Source: Chrysopilus asiliformis (lineage: Eukaryota > Arthropoda > Insecta > Diptera > Rhagionidae). Taken from it: 64,000 nucleotides of DNA. A model generated the notes under the pieces. The model was given only the letters and a program-made list of their open reading frames with translations. It searched no databases and was not told where the DNA came from. Numbering within the stretch: the stretch's first letter is position 1; each line of letters begins with the position of its first letter. Positions 49,626 through 60,583 of the stretch are shown here, one piece after another. The DNA lies in contig OZ035962.1 in the NCBI GenBank assembly GCA_964034945.1, positions 27,277,530 through 27,341,529 on the forward strand, read 5' to 3'. Position numbers and translations under genes: made by a program.

Positions 49626-50733
49626 AGATGTAATGCAGCTGGTGTTGCACGGACAGTAACTTTTAGCGTCAGCGATGATTCATTCAGCATAGGTAAAACT
49701 CACTTTTCAGCATAAAAATTGTGTTGATAGTAGAGTTATTAGCGTAACTACCGCAGCTAATGGCTCGCTGGAGGGTGATAAAATATTGTGGTGATCATAA
49801 ATGTATCATTCGTAAATTGTTTTTATCATCATAGTGGGTTTCCTAAGATGTAAGACGACTTTTCTTCCTCTATATTCACCTTTGTAAATGCGGTTATAAA
49901 CCTTTGCAGACCCCATTGACGTCATTAAATTATGTGACCAATACCGTAACTAATTTTGATCCTCCATTGATTAGTGATTTAGACGAAGCACAAATGAAGC
50001 AAAAGAAAACAAAAGTAATTTTATGTACAGATATTTTTAACATTCATATCAGACATGAATTGCATTGGGATAATGGCGTTTACCTGAGGTGTTGATTTTC
50101 CGGCTCCGGGAGAAAGTTCTAATTTTCATGCATTTCTGATTTACGATTTTTTAATTTTTTTTATTAATTCGTGTAAGAGTGAATTATTTTCCTTATACTC
50201 CTGCAAAGTTTGGTCGTTGGTCTTCTAAATATGATTGTAGTATCTACACGATATACTCTCAATATGTGCACGGAATATAATCTTAATCCAGGACAAAATT
50301 AGCGAGAAGGGAGGGGAGAAACGGAACGAAACAACAAAATTTTGTAGCCAACTTATCTTTATTTTGACGAAAACCAACGAAAAAGAATAAATAAATGTGC
50401 GCCGCAGGAGAAATTTTTTAAACAAAATGCGGCCCAAAGATTAAAATCAAGACAAGTATGAATCATTTTAAGTGCCATCCTGAATATCTCAAAAACTAAA
50501 GCAAATTACTACTAGATTCGCAATCAGCAACGCCAAATCATCCAAAAAAGGCTCAAACATCGACTTTTTCGTCTTATTATAATGTAGATTTGAGTTTATA
50601 ATTTTAAAAAAATATAATTAAAAAAAAACTGCGATGAAAAAATCGGTCAATTTATTTCGCTCTCAAATTTTTACAAGCAAAATTCAATCACAATATTCGC
50701 TATAATCTCAGGCAACATGGATTTCCCAGTTGC

Positions 50734-51816
50734 CTAATAAATGATTCTGTAGCCATGAGCTTCCAGTGGTTCCAAATATGGTGAGGCCAACTTAAAAAAA
50801 AAATAACGATAAATTTTATAAATGGCATAAAACATTTTAAAAGTAGGTATCCTATCCTATAATATAATACGAGGAATGTCTGTCTGTCTGCACAATGATC
50901 TCGAAAACCCGCCTAACGATTTTCACTAAACTTGGTGGTTAGGGATTTTTGGGGACAAGGAATCGATCTAGATAGGTCTCACCTCTGAGAAAATTCCCCT
51001 CGATGCCCCTCGCCTGGTGTCTTCGAATTGGGTAGTCCGATCTTAATGAAACTTTACAGTATTACTAAGGGGGCTAAGAACTTTCGACTTTTCCACTACA
51101 AACCAGATGTTTTCATATAAAAAAATCAACATCAGACCCAATTATATTCATCATATGAAGTTTAATTATGTAAGAAAGGTATCGTCTTAGGTGGATTAGG
51201 CTGTCCCAAGTAACCAAATAGGGCGTAAAGTGGTCGTCGCGACCATAAAGATTTGATGTTAAAGTCGCCACGACCAAGATCGATAGGTCTCACCTCTCCA
51301 AAATTTCAGCAAAAGGACGACTTTGAGGTGGCCGAGCATGGCTCGGTTTTCCTGGTACTTTATAAAACATGGTGACTTGAAGGATTGTAAATTGCGAGTG
51401 CGAAAATCACAAATTCTTTTTCCAGAAATGACGTATCGTGTACAGTCTACTTAAAGTAATTTCAACTTACTGCATAACCAGAGGAGTGTGTTAATGGAGC
51501 AATGACTTAAAGTAATTTCAACTTACTGCATAACCAGAGGAGTATGTTAATGGAGCAATGATTGGCAATGTTGCAGCAACATGTGTCGCGTGTTCTGTAT
51601 TTGCTGGAGCTTGTTGGTCGGTATTGAGTTTCGCTAGGAGTGGAGTCGCAATGAAATTCGCTGGCGCTGCATAGGCGCAGCCGAAAAACGCTAAAATCAT
51701 CACCTGGTTAAAAGTAAAAGGTGAAATAAGACATAATTTAACCGGCAATAATGAAATATTGAAATGTGATATTTTTTAATTTCAAATATTCTAACGATAC
51801 TTACATATTTGATCAT
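50734..51816 (-). CDS. Small secreted cuticle-type protein
   Basis: Exons 51816-51805 (MIKY), 51703-51527 and 50790-50734 close in frame to 81 residues. The signal peptide is MIKYVMILAFFGCAYAAP, split after codon 4 exactly as in the retinin-like gene at 58.4 kb, the usual layout for insect cuticle genes. The mature part is rich in Ala, Pro and Leu (FIATPLLAKL, PIIAPLTYSSGYA) and ends LASPYLEPLEAHGYRIIY. I do not recognise a named family beyond a low-complexity cuticular protein. Exon 2 could be read on to a stop (AVS), but GCA followed by GTAAGT is a consensus donor and exon 3 has a good polypyrimidine tract and continues in phase. AATAAA on the minus strand lies at 50651-50656. Confidence 0.75.
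50870..51360. repeat. Dispersed repeat fragment in intron 2 of the small cuticle gene
   Basis: Starts near ATAATACGAGGAATGTCTG with a short TCTG run, then GATCTCGAAAACCCGCC and AACTTGGTGGTTAGGG. The phrase GATAGGTCTCACCTCT occurs twice (about 50954 and 51282). It looks like a short non-coding transposon family; class unknown. Confidence 0.45.
51450..51561. repeat. 56-bp tandem duplication spanning an exon end and splice donor
   Basis: Units 51450-51505 and 51506-51561 differ at one base. The second unit holds the end of exon 2 and its GTAAGT donor; the first is an extra copy inside the intron, donor included. Because 56 is not a multiple of 3, use of the distal donor would not preserve the frame, and a stop comes first anyway. 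Confidence 0.9.
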
Positions 51817-51920
51817 TTTGTGGCTTTCGATAGTTGTTAGATTTCTTAATTCTTAGAATCGCTGTGCGTTAGGTTTGAGATGCAATTCGTATTTGATTGT
51901 TGCAGAAGTGCATCGCCGCA

Positions 51921-51930
51921 TTTATATATG
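51921..51930 (-). promoter_or_regulatory. TATA box of the small cuticle gene
   Basis: CATATATAAATG on the minus strand, about 105 bp upstream of the start codon, which would leave a 5' leader of roughly 75-80 nt. TATA promoters are typical of insect cuticle genes. Confidence 0.65.
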
Positions 51931-52645
51931 ATGGGGGCTGATGAAGATTCCCGAGAATCCCTGAACATCTTGAAGACGCTTTGGGCGGTAACAGAAATAG
52001 ACAAGAAGTAGAAAAGGATGATCGTCTTGATGTGGGATCATTGTCCAAAGACAGTGGACCATCCGCTTATCAGGGACACAAGCGTCAAAGATGTGATGCA
52101 GGTTAACCTTCAGATGTTGAACAGAGCATGAAATCCACAGGTGACTCGTAAAATACGTTTGTTACAATGCTGCTCCATTCCAGTTTCTCGGAGGCATTGT
52201 ATTTAGCGAGCGATGTGTATTTTTCCATACAAATCCACTGGGTTAGCGGTCGAGCAGATTCACTTTTAGTTTCTTGTTAAGAAAATTAATCAGATCAGTA
52301 ATTTTTCTTTAGTAAATTTCTGCAAAGGGCTTGTTTTTTGCTCAAATTACTGCAGCGAATAGATTTATTAATTTTTCCCTGCAGTAACGATTTCACAATA
52401 TTACTTTGATTTTTTAAAGTAAGGCACATTTAGTAGTGAAAATTCGATTCAAAACCGTTTCGCGGGCCAGGAGATACCAGGAAATGGAATTAGAAGAGGG
52501 GTGAGGTTAATTCTAGTAGGGGAAAAAAAATTCTTTCAGGGTTTCAAGGTAACCGGAGAAAAATGTGATATTCAATATAATGTAGCACTCAAAAAGGTAT
52601 TTTTTCATATTTTCGGTAATTCAAATGGACGTACCACACAGACGA

Positions 52646-52817
52646 AATCGGGACTATAACTAAAATAAAATAGATAATTTCAATTACAAGAATAGTTAAA
52701 ATCGACTATTTTTATAATAAATTGAACCACTTATTAGTAAAGTTTACAGTTATAGTAAAGTTTAGTAAAGTTTACACTATTTTTATAATTGAAATTAACT
52801 ATTTTAAAGTCCCGATT
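52646..52817. repeat. Inverted-repeat element, about 170 bp
   Basis: The left arm starts AATCGGGACT and the right arm ends AGTCCCGATT. Complementarity continues through AATTTCAATTA and an AATAG block. The centre contains AGTAAAGTTTA repeated three times. It is MITE-like and AT-rich with no coding capacity. Confidence 0.7.
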
Positions 52818-54795
52818 CCCCACTATAAAATAGTGTTAACATAGGTCAAAATAAAAGTACAAGAAAAAATTAAAATGAAAGAAATGTATGTATCTCTGAG
52901 TCAGTTTCGAATTAAAGAACCCTTACTGGCACCCCGAAAAATTCATGTTGATTTCCTGTAAAGAAATATTATCTTAAAGACACATAAAATGTGTTCAACA
53001 AATACATGTTCTAAAAACACAGAAATTAAAGCAGTCAGTTAATAAATCTATCGATATATTCAACCAAAATTACGATTCACTTTCGTTTGAACGATTTTTT
53101 TTAATGCTTAAAGAAAAACGGCGGTTGACCTTCAGAACGGGTTGAACCGTATTGAACTTGAATGCATCAATTGCGTGCATTTTAATTGAATTGATCGACT
53201 CCAACAGCAAACAAGACTTTAAAAAAATAATAATAATTTGTTTCAATAACACATTACAAATTAAAATGTGATTTAATAGATTCCTATGTGAAATTATCTT
53301 TAATGTGTATATAATTACTAAGTGTAGAAAAAAAAGTATTTATATATTTAGCGGATTGAATGCGCATATTAATTGGAGCATTTCATAACTGTTAATTTTT
53401 CTCTGACGTAAATAATTTCCATTTGTGGGGCGGCTAAAGTAATTCCGCAAAATTAAATCAATTCAAATAAATTTCCCGGAAAAAGCTCTTGTTATGGAAA
53501 TCAAATTAGATGCAATGAGCTATGAGTTAGAGGCGCCAACTGTTTACGCCCTTTTTGAAGTGGAGTTCAGGTATGGTGGAAAAACAATTCACCTTTGAAA
53601 TCTATCTTAATTTCTTTAAAGTGCAAGTGGACAAATACCAGCCGGACGTCGTAGGGTTCACCGAGGTACACGCACTTTGAAGGTAAAACATAAAACTACG
53701 AGTTCTTCTGCACGAAACAAAAGCAGCACTAAAGGTGTCCAATATCTGATTAAGTGGTTTTAAGGCATTTCAATTTTTTTTTTGTACCGGTTTCGATAAA
53801 ATTGAGACTCAATAAAATACCAATTTAGTAGCATTGAAGTGGTTTGACTGCTAGTCCCACCTTCCTTAACGATATCTTCTTAAGCTTGTTCGCGGCCGGG
53901 AAATTCAGTTGTTGAAACAATTTTTGTTTTACATTTTCTCATTGAAGTTTCTTTTCCATCGGTTTCGATATTATGTTATGTTCCTTTTTATTGAAAAAGT
54001 TATAAGAGCGATTATTACATGAAGGTCATTGCCAATTAAATTCAGCGGTAGTAGAGAAAATATCAGTTGTGGTCAACACAAAACTTTCTTCTACAAAATC
54101 TACGACCCTTTGCAATTTACGCTAGAGCCCTGTCGCGTTGTCAACCTAAGAGGACCTCCCAATAAATTCTTGGTTTATTCAAAAATATCAAAAACGTACA
54201 AATTTTGAGATAACTTGAGAACTGTAAAAGATATCAATTTACGGTAAATGGCAAAAATTTAGAAAAAGTTAACATCTTTAATTATTCTTTTAACTGATTT
54301 GTCGAAAAACCGTTAGTTTGCAAATTATTCGCAAACATATGATTTTTTACATATTAATGAAAATATCTCAATAACGGTAAAAGATAACGGATAACGGTAA
54401 GAAACAACATTGTGCAGAATGCCATTCTCATTAATTCACTTCATACATTCAGTCAGCAAAACCCCGTTAGTTTTCGAGATAATCGCAAAAAACTGTTTTT
54501 TTGGAAATAACGGTTTATCTCGATAACAGGTTGAGATATCGAGTTATAGCTAAAGACAAAAGTGTGGGAAATTTTATTTTCTCCAAGTTTTGCCATACTT
54601 AAGGCCACTAAAAAACGCGTAGTTTGGGAGTAAATCGAGAAAAACGAAATTGCGATTTTTGAAAAACCGCCATTTTGGATAGTTCCGGTTAACGGATTTC
54701 CACCAAAAGTTGATAGGATCGTCCCATTTCAGGACCCAACATGCCTATAAAATTTCATGGCGCTAGCTCTATTAGTTTTTGAGAAATCTTGTACA

Positions 54796-55070
54796 CAGAC
54801 TGACAGACTGACAGACAGACTGACAGACTGACAGACTGACAGACTGACAGACTGACAGACTGACAGACTGACAGACTGACAGACTGACAGACTGACAGAC
54901 TGACAGACTGACAGACTGACAGACTGACAGACTGACAGACTGACAGACTGACAGACTGACAGACTGACAGACTGACAGACTGACAGACTGACAGACTGAC
55001 AGACTGACAGACTGACAGACTGACAGACTGACAGACTGACAGACTGACAGACTGACAGACTGACAGACAG
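54796..55070. repeat. 8-bp tandem array (TGACAGAC)n, about 34 units
   Basis: Nearly perfect array with one irregular unit near 54811. It begins directly after CTTGTACACAGAC, the position where the related dispersed repeats carry their short GACAGACGG or CTGTCCGTC runs, so the array probably expanded from inside such an element. All three minus-strand frames are open (SLSVCQSV repeats) purely because the unit lacks stops. Confidence 0.95.
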
Positions 55071-55379
55071 AAAGACATTTTTTAAATATGACTCCAATCG
55101 ACTCAGGAGTGATCGGGAAATGTTTTTTAGGCAAAATTAAGAGGTCGAAATTTTTCATGAATACAATACTTTATTATACTCCGTAGAAGAAAGTAAAAAG
55201 AAATCAATTTATGAAAACAACTTCAAAGTTTATGGATTACTAATGCGTACAAGACAGTGAGTACTCCCAAAAAAAGGGGGAATTCACGCAAAAAAAAATC
55301 TAGGATAAATTCTATATTTTTAGGGAATCATTAATAAATAGTCCATATCACAGATTTTGTCAAAACTTTAATCTGTCAA

Positions 55380-55540
55380 ATCTTTGAATTATCGAGGGTT
55401 ACGTTCGAGTTATCAAGGTAAAATAACATGGAGTAAGATAGAGAAGTTCAATGGAATTAAAAAATCTTCAAGTTATTGAGGAATTCGAGTTGTCGATGTT
55501 TGACTTACCGTGGTTGCACTGTAATTAAATTTCAATTAGC
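55380..55540. mobile_element. Tigger/pogo-like element end
   Basis: The right side ends CCGTGGTTGCACTGTAA, complement TTACAGTGCAACCACGG, with repeated GAGTTATCAAGG / AAGTTATTGAGG / GAGTTGTCGATG words inside. These are typical of Tigger-type elements (CAGT ends, TA flanks). The other end is not identified. Confidence 0.45.
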
Positions 55541-56034
55541 TGTAATTTAAAAATTTGATAACATAATTCGAAAAACTTAATTAATGATTTAGGATTAAAG
55601 AACAAAATCGATTTGCCTATTTGAAACTATTATTAATACGTTATTCTAAATATCATATATATGCCAAACACTTTTTTTGTTGCTGATATAATAAATCGAT
55701 TTTCCATCATCTACGGATAAATAAACTTTATTATGGAAAACTAAATATTTATCTGTTGAATCACAATATTCTACATTGTATTCATAGACCAGCTCACTGT
55801 AAGGTATCTTCTAGATTTATAAATCCTTCTAAACGAATTATATCCAGTAGATTAACTTTTTTCTGGTCATACCCTATTATATGACAATTAAGTATGACAA
55901 TTTAACTACGAATAGATTGTGTATAATCTACTAGTGAAGTGCTATTGTATAATATATTAAAAACAATACACTCGTTCCTTTACCTGAAACTAAAACAAGA
56001 TATTTTGCAAAACGATCTGTTAAATAGTTATTTG

Positions 56035-56506
56035 TAGGGTGACCATATTTTTTTTGGGTCGATTCGGGACAAGATATGCAGGTTTGGATGGTTGTAACAG
56101 AATACAAACGAAATAACAGAGTTTTATTGAAAATAAATATTTATTTAGACGAAAGCTAAAGAAAAAGGGTCAATAAATGTGCGCCGCAGGGGAAATTTTT
56201 TAAACAGAGTGCGGTGCAAAGATCTATATCAAGAGTTGTATAAATTAACTTAGTTTTTCGCGGTTTTACATTCCATAAATAATGGCAATGGAAATTGTCA
56301 AGATAAAAAGCGCCTTAGGCGAAATTTATATGTCATTTGTGGAAGACTGATGAAAAAATGCGTCGCAGGAAAGAAAATTTACAGCAGCCCCTAGTTGAAG
56401 TAGAGTATTTTTTCATATTTAGTCATCGTTTTTTTGTTTTCAAAAGTGTAGTTTCCGGGATGGGACAGGTTCGGTCCCGGCCATTCCAGAACGTATAGTT
56501 ACCTTA
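56035..56506. mobile_element. Non-autonomous hAT-type element, 472 bp
   Basis: The left end TAGGGTGACCATA and right end TATAGTTACCTTA are imperfect inverted repeats. The 8-bp target duplications are GTTATTTG (56027-56034) and GTTATTCG (56507-56514), with one mismatch. The interior has TGCGCCGCAGG and paired CGGGACA / TCCCGG words. Fragments of the same family lie at 31011-31490, 50320-50440 and 60170-60260. There is no transposase. Confidence 0.85.
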
Positions 56507-57059
56507 GTTATTCGGCTGTTTGTCGTCCTTTACTGTCCTCTGTCTCTTAATTTTTTGTTCTTTTCATCACGTCTGCATATAATGTACATATTCTGTAGTT
56601 AATGACATTCACCTGCTCAAGGTTATATTGAATATTATTTCGATTATTCCAGTTGATCGTATTTATTGGAAACAGTTTGCAATTATCTCAAAAACGTAAT
56701 AGAGTGACGTATTTCGTCCTTTTGAATATCTTCATACGATGAGGTATGTATATTGCAATTAAGAGCAGCTGCGTCATGGTTATTGACAGATTAAATGGTC
56801 AATGGCGAATTGATACCAATGTTTTTGAATTTTAAATGTCAGATGGGAATTAATTTCATAATGTACATACAATTTTACCATCTGGGACTGATTTGTTTAT
56901 TAGAAACGGATGAGAAAATCTCTATAGAGTTCAGTTGAATAGTTCAAAAGATTATTTGTTTTTATTTTATTTATTGTCGATACATTTGTTCATACATCAA
57001 GAACAAGTTATGTAAAATCATATCATAAACACAGTTTATCTCTAATAAGGCTATCGTTT

Positions 57060-57400
57060 TTTTGAAAAAAACAGTGGAAAATAATGTTTCGTTTGTATGG
57101 GGGAGGGAGGAAAGGAATTGTTCAATTTTGCCCGTTCAAGAAATTAGCCTTGCAAAAACAATTCAAGTTTCTAGTTTAATTCTTTCGAAAATTATGGTAT
57201 TCATGGACGTAAAGGCGGAAATCAAAAACTTTTGGCATCCCAAACTTTTTTTTTGTCATCATCCCATTTGCCATCATGTTTACATGTTTCAATACATGTT
57301 TACATGCATGTGTAGTTCCTTTTTGTGCCCGACGATTGGTTCGATGCGTTACAAATGGTATACTAAATCTAATGTACTTCTACTAAAAATCTTCTGAGAG
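57060..57400. repeat. Degenerate dispersed-repeat copy
   Basis: Shares GTATGGGGGAGG, TTTTGCCCGTTCAAGAA, GATGCGTTACAAATGGTA and related blocks with about 30040-30310. A frame of 111 codons across it is not a gene. Confidence 0.65.
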
Positions 57401-57753
57401 GAAAATTATGATACAGAACACCATGAATAATATCTCAATAAAATTTGGAAAAATCAACTCTTTTACGATAATTAAAGGCCAATTAATCTAACAGAAAATT
57501 TCGAAATCTTTATAATTCGATACTTTATTGGTTGCTAATAAATTGGTATGCACAATTCTGTTCAATCGAATTTTCAGGTAAATTGCATACACAAACAACA
57601 CAATGTGGCATGTGATTTTCAAATTAGGATGGAGTAAAGTAATTTTTTTCTAAATTTTACATTTATTTAGATTTATTTCTGTGGTACAATTCACATCTTG
57701 TCACCTGGAAATTGCTTCGAATTGATGTTCAATTGTCTTGAGGGTTGAAAAAT

Positions 57754-58474
57754 CTACCAGGCACGAACCAAATGTGGACCAGTGACGTACGTTGTTGAGA
57801 TCAGGGGAGCGGGAACGACTGTCTTAATAATTGGTGCCGCTGCATATGTCTTATAGAGCGGTCCAGTGGCAAACGTCTTAACAACAGGAGCTGTAAATGT
57901 TTTGACAATTGGAGCTGTATACGTCTTTAGGATTGGGGCTCGATATGTATTGATGGCTGGGGCTACAATTGGCGTGACAACATTGGCTCTGCTGTGCACG
58001 ACTGTTGAACTCTGATGAGAAACGGCAGTTGGGACACTTTGAACGACGGCACCGACTTTCGCAATTATTGGCTGGCGAATTTCCACATGTGAAGGCTGAG
58101 CGAGTAGCACACCACCTGGCACGGCAGCAGCAGTTGCAAGAAAAGCGGACAACACCACCTGAAAAATGAGGAAATAAATTTAAATGGAATTTTTCTCACT
58201 TTTAATCCGGGAAAATTGAAAAGAAATTGGTAAGATGTGCGTCATTTTCGAAAAAAAAATTAGATAAAGGTTAACTCCCACTTTGAGCAAGGCTACATTG
58301 TATCTTAGTACTATTTGATAGCACACCTGTACACAACACATAGTTAAATTTTTAAATAACACAATTAGTTTTTAAGAAATAAAATCATTTTTGGCTATTT
58401 TTTGTGTCCGATAGATAAAAATCGGTAATGGCACTGATTTTTCTCTTAAATTTTCCACTTACCAACTTAAACAT
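57754..58474 (-). CDS. Retinin-like cuticle protein
   Basis: Exons 58474-58463 (MFKL) and 58158-57754 give 138 residues. A signal peptide (MFKLVVLSAFLATAAAVP) is split by the intron after codon 4. The mature protein contains VQSVPTAVSHQSSTVVHS, the hallmark of the retinin-like domain, followed by VVTPIVAPAI. The second half is a run of related units: APILKTYTAP, APIVKTFTAP and APVVKTFATG. Retinin-like proteins are small secreted proteins of corneal lens and cuticle in flies. They usually occur in clusters, and the other cuticle-type gene 6 kb away has the same exon layout. AATAAA signals on the minus strand lie near 57662 and 57672. Confidence 0.9.
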
Positions 58475-58564
58475 TTTGATTTTAAAGATAAAAGTAGGTC
58501 TGTGTTGTAATTTAAAAGTTGAGTTGAACTGCGGCACTGATATCAAAACTGAATTCAGAGTTTT

Positions 58565-58572
58565 CTTTTATA
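58565..58572 (-). promoter_or_regulatory. TATA box of the retinin-like gene
   Basis: TATAAAAG on the minus strand about 90 bp upstream of the start codon, with an initiator-like TCAGTT about 22 bp downstream (58547-58552). The spacing is slightly short, so the exact start site is uncertain. Confidence 0.65.
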
Positions 58573-59689
58573 CATTCTTGAAGAAAGGAAGAAAGCATCC
58601 CAAAACACGATGGAAGGAAGTGATTTTTGGGCGTTGGTCGGGGGAAAATAATGATAAAACTTGTAGTGTAAAATTATCATCAGAAGATGGCAATAAAAAT
58701 TTCAGGTGGCAATCAGAAACATGTAAGGGCATTACTTTTTTATATCGAATATCATTTTAATCGACCTTCCCAATGCCAGCAGTGAACGAGTCGAATACAC
58801 TCTTATTATACTGGAATTCACTTAATTCGTAATTTGATTTTATGCGAAGTTCTGTCGGTTTTCGCCATTATTTATCCAATGTTGATCTGTAAATATTTAT
58901 AATAAAAAATTAAGACATGAATATGATATTGCAATTTACCTGCTGTAATTTAAAATACATGGGATTATCATGGACACTGTAAATAAATACTCACTCATAA
59001 GTTTTCCTAGATCGTTTGGGTTTGTTTGTTGATTTTTGCATATAAATTAAACATTTAGTCAGGATGCTGATTGTGTCCAGGTGAAATACTTTCATTTTCA
59101 TTCGTCTACAAATGAGATTTTGCATAAAATAAACATTGTTGCACTGCAAGTGACAGATCAGATAATTTTTATTGATGATTTTTATTTCTAACCGGTTTGG
59201 GATTACGTTAGTCGCTTTACCAAGGAAATGCTCTAGAAAACAGTGTATACATTCAACGACTTATGTAAAAAAACAATAAAAATAAATATTTTGAATTGTT
59301 GTTTGTATTGAAATTAATTTAAATTGATTGGAATTTGAATTTTAGTTACATTGATGATATTGACGCGGAAAACCGGTGAGTCAATCAAGTAAATTTATGC
59401 GGGCGGTTTACGGAACTCGATCAGGTAATTATAGTAAGAAAAACGATTTCTGTATAGAATTGAGAAATTAATTATGGTTTGTGCGCCTACTGTTGCCGAG
59501 TTTTTTTTAAATAAATGTTGAAGTAATTTTGGAACACGATCGCCAACTGGTTTAACTTTGATGTCTTTTAAATTAATTTTTATCAATGAATAATGAAATT
59601 GGATCAAGTTCAGATTTTCTGGTTTTCAGCAAATTTTATACCCAATCGCTTGTAGAATCGAGACTTTGAAAACAATATTTCGTCGATAT
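58573..59689. other. AT-rich intergenic spacer
   Basis: No gene, RNA or bounded repeat recognised. Confidence 0.5.
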
Positions 59690-60045
59690 TAATTTTTATG
59701 GGAAACTAGCTTGCATACCCGTCGTTGCCGGGTTAAGTTTTTTCAATTTTTTTTTGTGGTCTATGTTGGAGTTAAACATCAGGTCAATCGGCTCTGTAGT
59801 TTCCCCGCGAAAGGGTAACATAGCGCAAAAACTAATTTTCGAAATCACTTTTCCGCCTCCCCTTACTCCCCCACCCCTCGCGCTACTTTTCCGTATGCCT
59901 ATGTTGGAACCGGAACTACTACAGACATTCGTGCCAAATTTCAAGTCAATCGGTTCAGCCGTTTTTGCGTGAAAGAGGAACAGACAGACAAATAGACAGA
60001 CAGACAGACAGACATACACCAACTCATTTTTATATATTAGCATGA
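59690..60045. repeat. Probable 3' fragment of a non-LTR retroelement or derived SINE
   Basis: Begins near GCATACCCGTCGTTGCCGGG and contains CAAATTTCAAGTCAATCGGT, TTCAGCCGTTTTTGCGTGAA, a run of ACAGACAGACA and an ATTTTTATATATTAG-like tail. This pattern recurs across insect genomes as an interspersed-repeat 3' end. The RTE-like assignment is from memory of that pattern, not a search. There is no coding sequence. Confidence 0.5.
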
Positions 60046-60169
60046 TGATTGAGTTTGTACAAAGCTTTAGTAGAAATTATGAAGGAAGAAATTAACATGG
60101 CGATATCATGGGCGATATCTGCAGAATTATACGACTACGAAATTTGTGTTAGGGAATTTAGTAACCTGT

Positions 60170-60260
60170 GAAAGGGCAGGTTGACGATACGTCCCGGAAT
60201 GGCTGGCACAGTTGCGGATTTAGGCATGTTGTCCCGGACGGCTTCTCGGAAACTAAAGTT
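60170..60260. mobile_element. Fragment of the 56-kb hAT-like family
   Basis: GGTTGACGATACGTCCCGGA and TCTCGGAAACTAAAG match, in inverted orientation, the right part of 56035-56506 and the block at 31404. The other end is not seen. Confidence 0.5.
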
Positions 60261-60583
60261 TTATCCCGCGGATGTTTCAAATATTTGCTATAAAAAATCA
60301 AACGCCACAAAAGACGAAACGTACAAAACATACACTATTTTGGCTAGAGGTTTCTGTAAAATACATTTTTTGCGGCGCATTTTTTGATCGATTTTCTGAA
60401 AAATGAGCATGTATCTCAAAAAATTGGCCTGTTACCCATCTATCTTTATTGGCGTTATCGACTCAATTTTTTCGAGAGTGTACATACTATGCATTGTAAG
60501 TATATAGAAATCAAAACAAAATCCATAAAGTATTTATAAATGATTTATTATTATTAATTGTGATTAATTTTTGATATGATTTT

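Larger units (their letters stand above)
46680..50733. other. Gene-free region with repeats
   Basis: Contains the inverted-repeat element at 47165-47473 and the dispersed element at 49032-49625, listed separately. About 50320-50440 is a fragment of the 56-kb hAT family (AATAAATGTGCGCCGCAGG). The rest is AT-rich, and no exon chain is supported. Confidence 0.5.
51817..57753. other. Repeat-rich spacer between cuticle genes
   Basis: About 6 kb without a supported gene. It holds the inverted-repeat element at 52646-52817, the 8-bp tandem array at 54796-55070, a Tigger-like end near 55380-55540, the hAT element at 56035-56506 and a dispersed-repeat copy at 57060-57400, all listed separately. Confidence 0.55.

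Noticed and set aside
51518..51526. Stop codon directly after GYAVS as the end of the small cuticle gene
   Set aside because: The bases form a consensus GTAAGT donor, and an in-phase third exon with a good acceptor and cuticle-like C-terminus exists at 50734-50790. The short form could still arise by intron retention.
54729..55158. Three overlapping minus-strand reading frames of 107-128 codons made of SLSVCQSV repeats
   Set aside because: They are translations of an 8-bp microsatellite that lacks stop codons in these frames.
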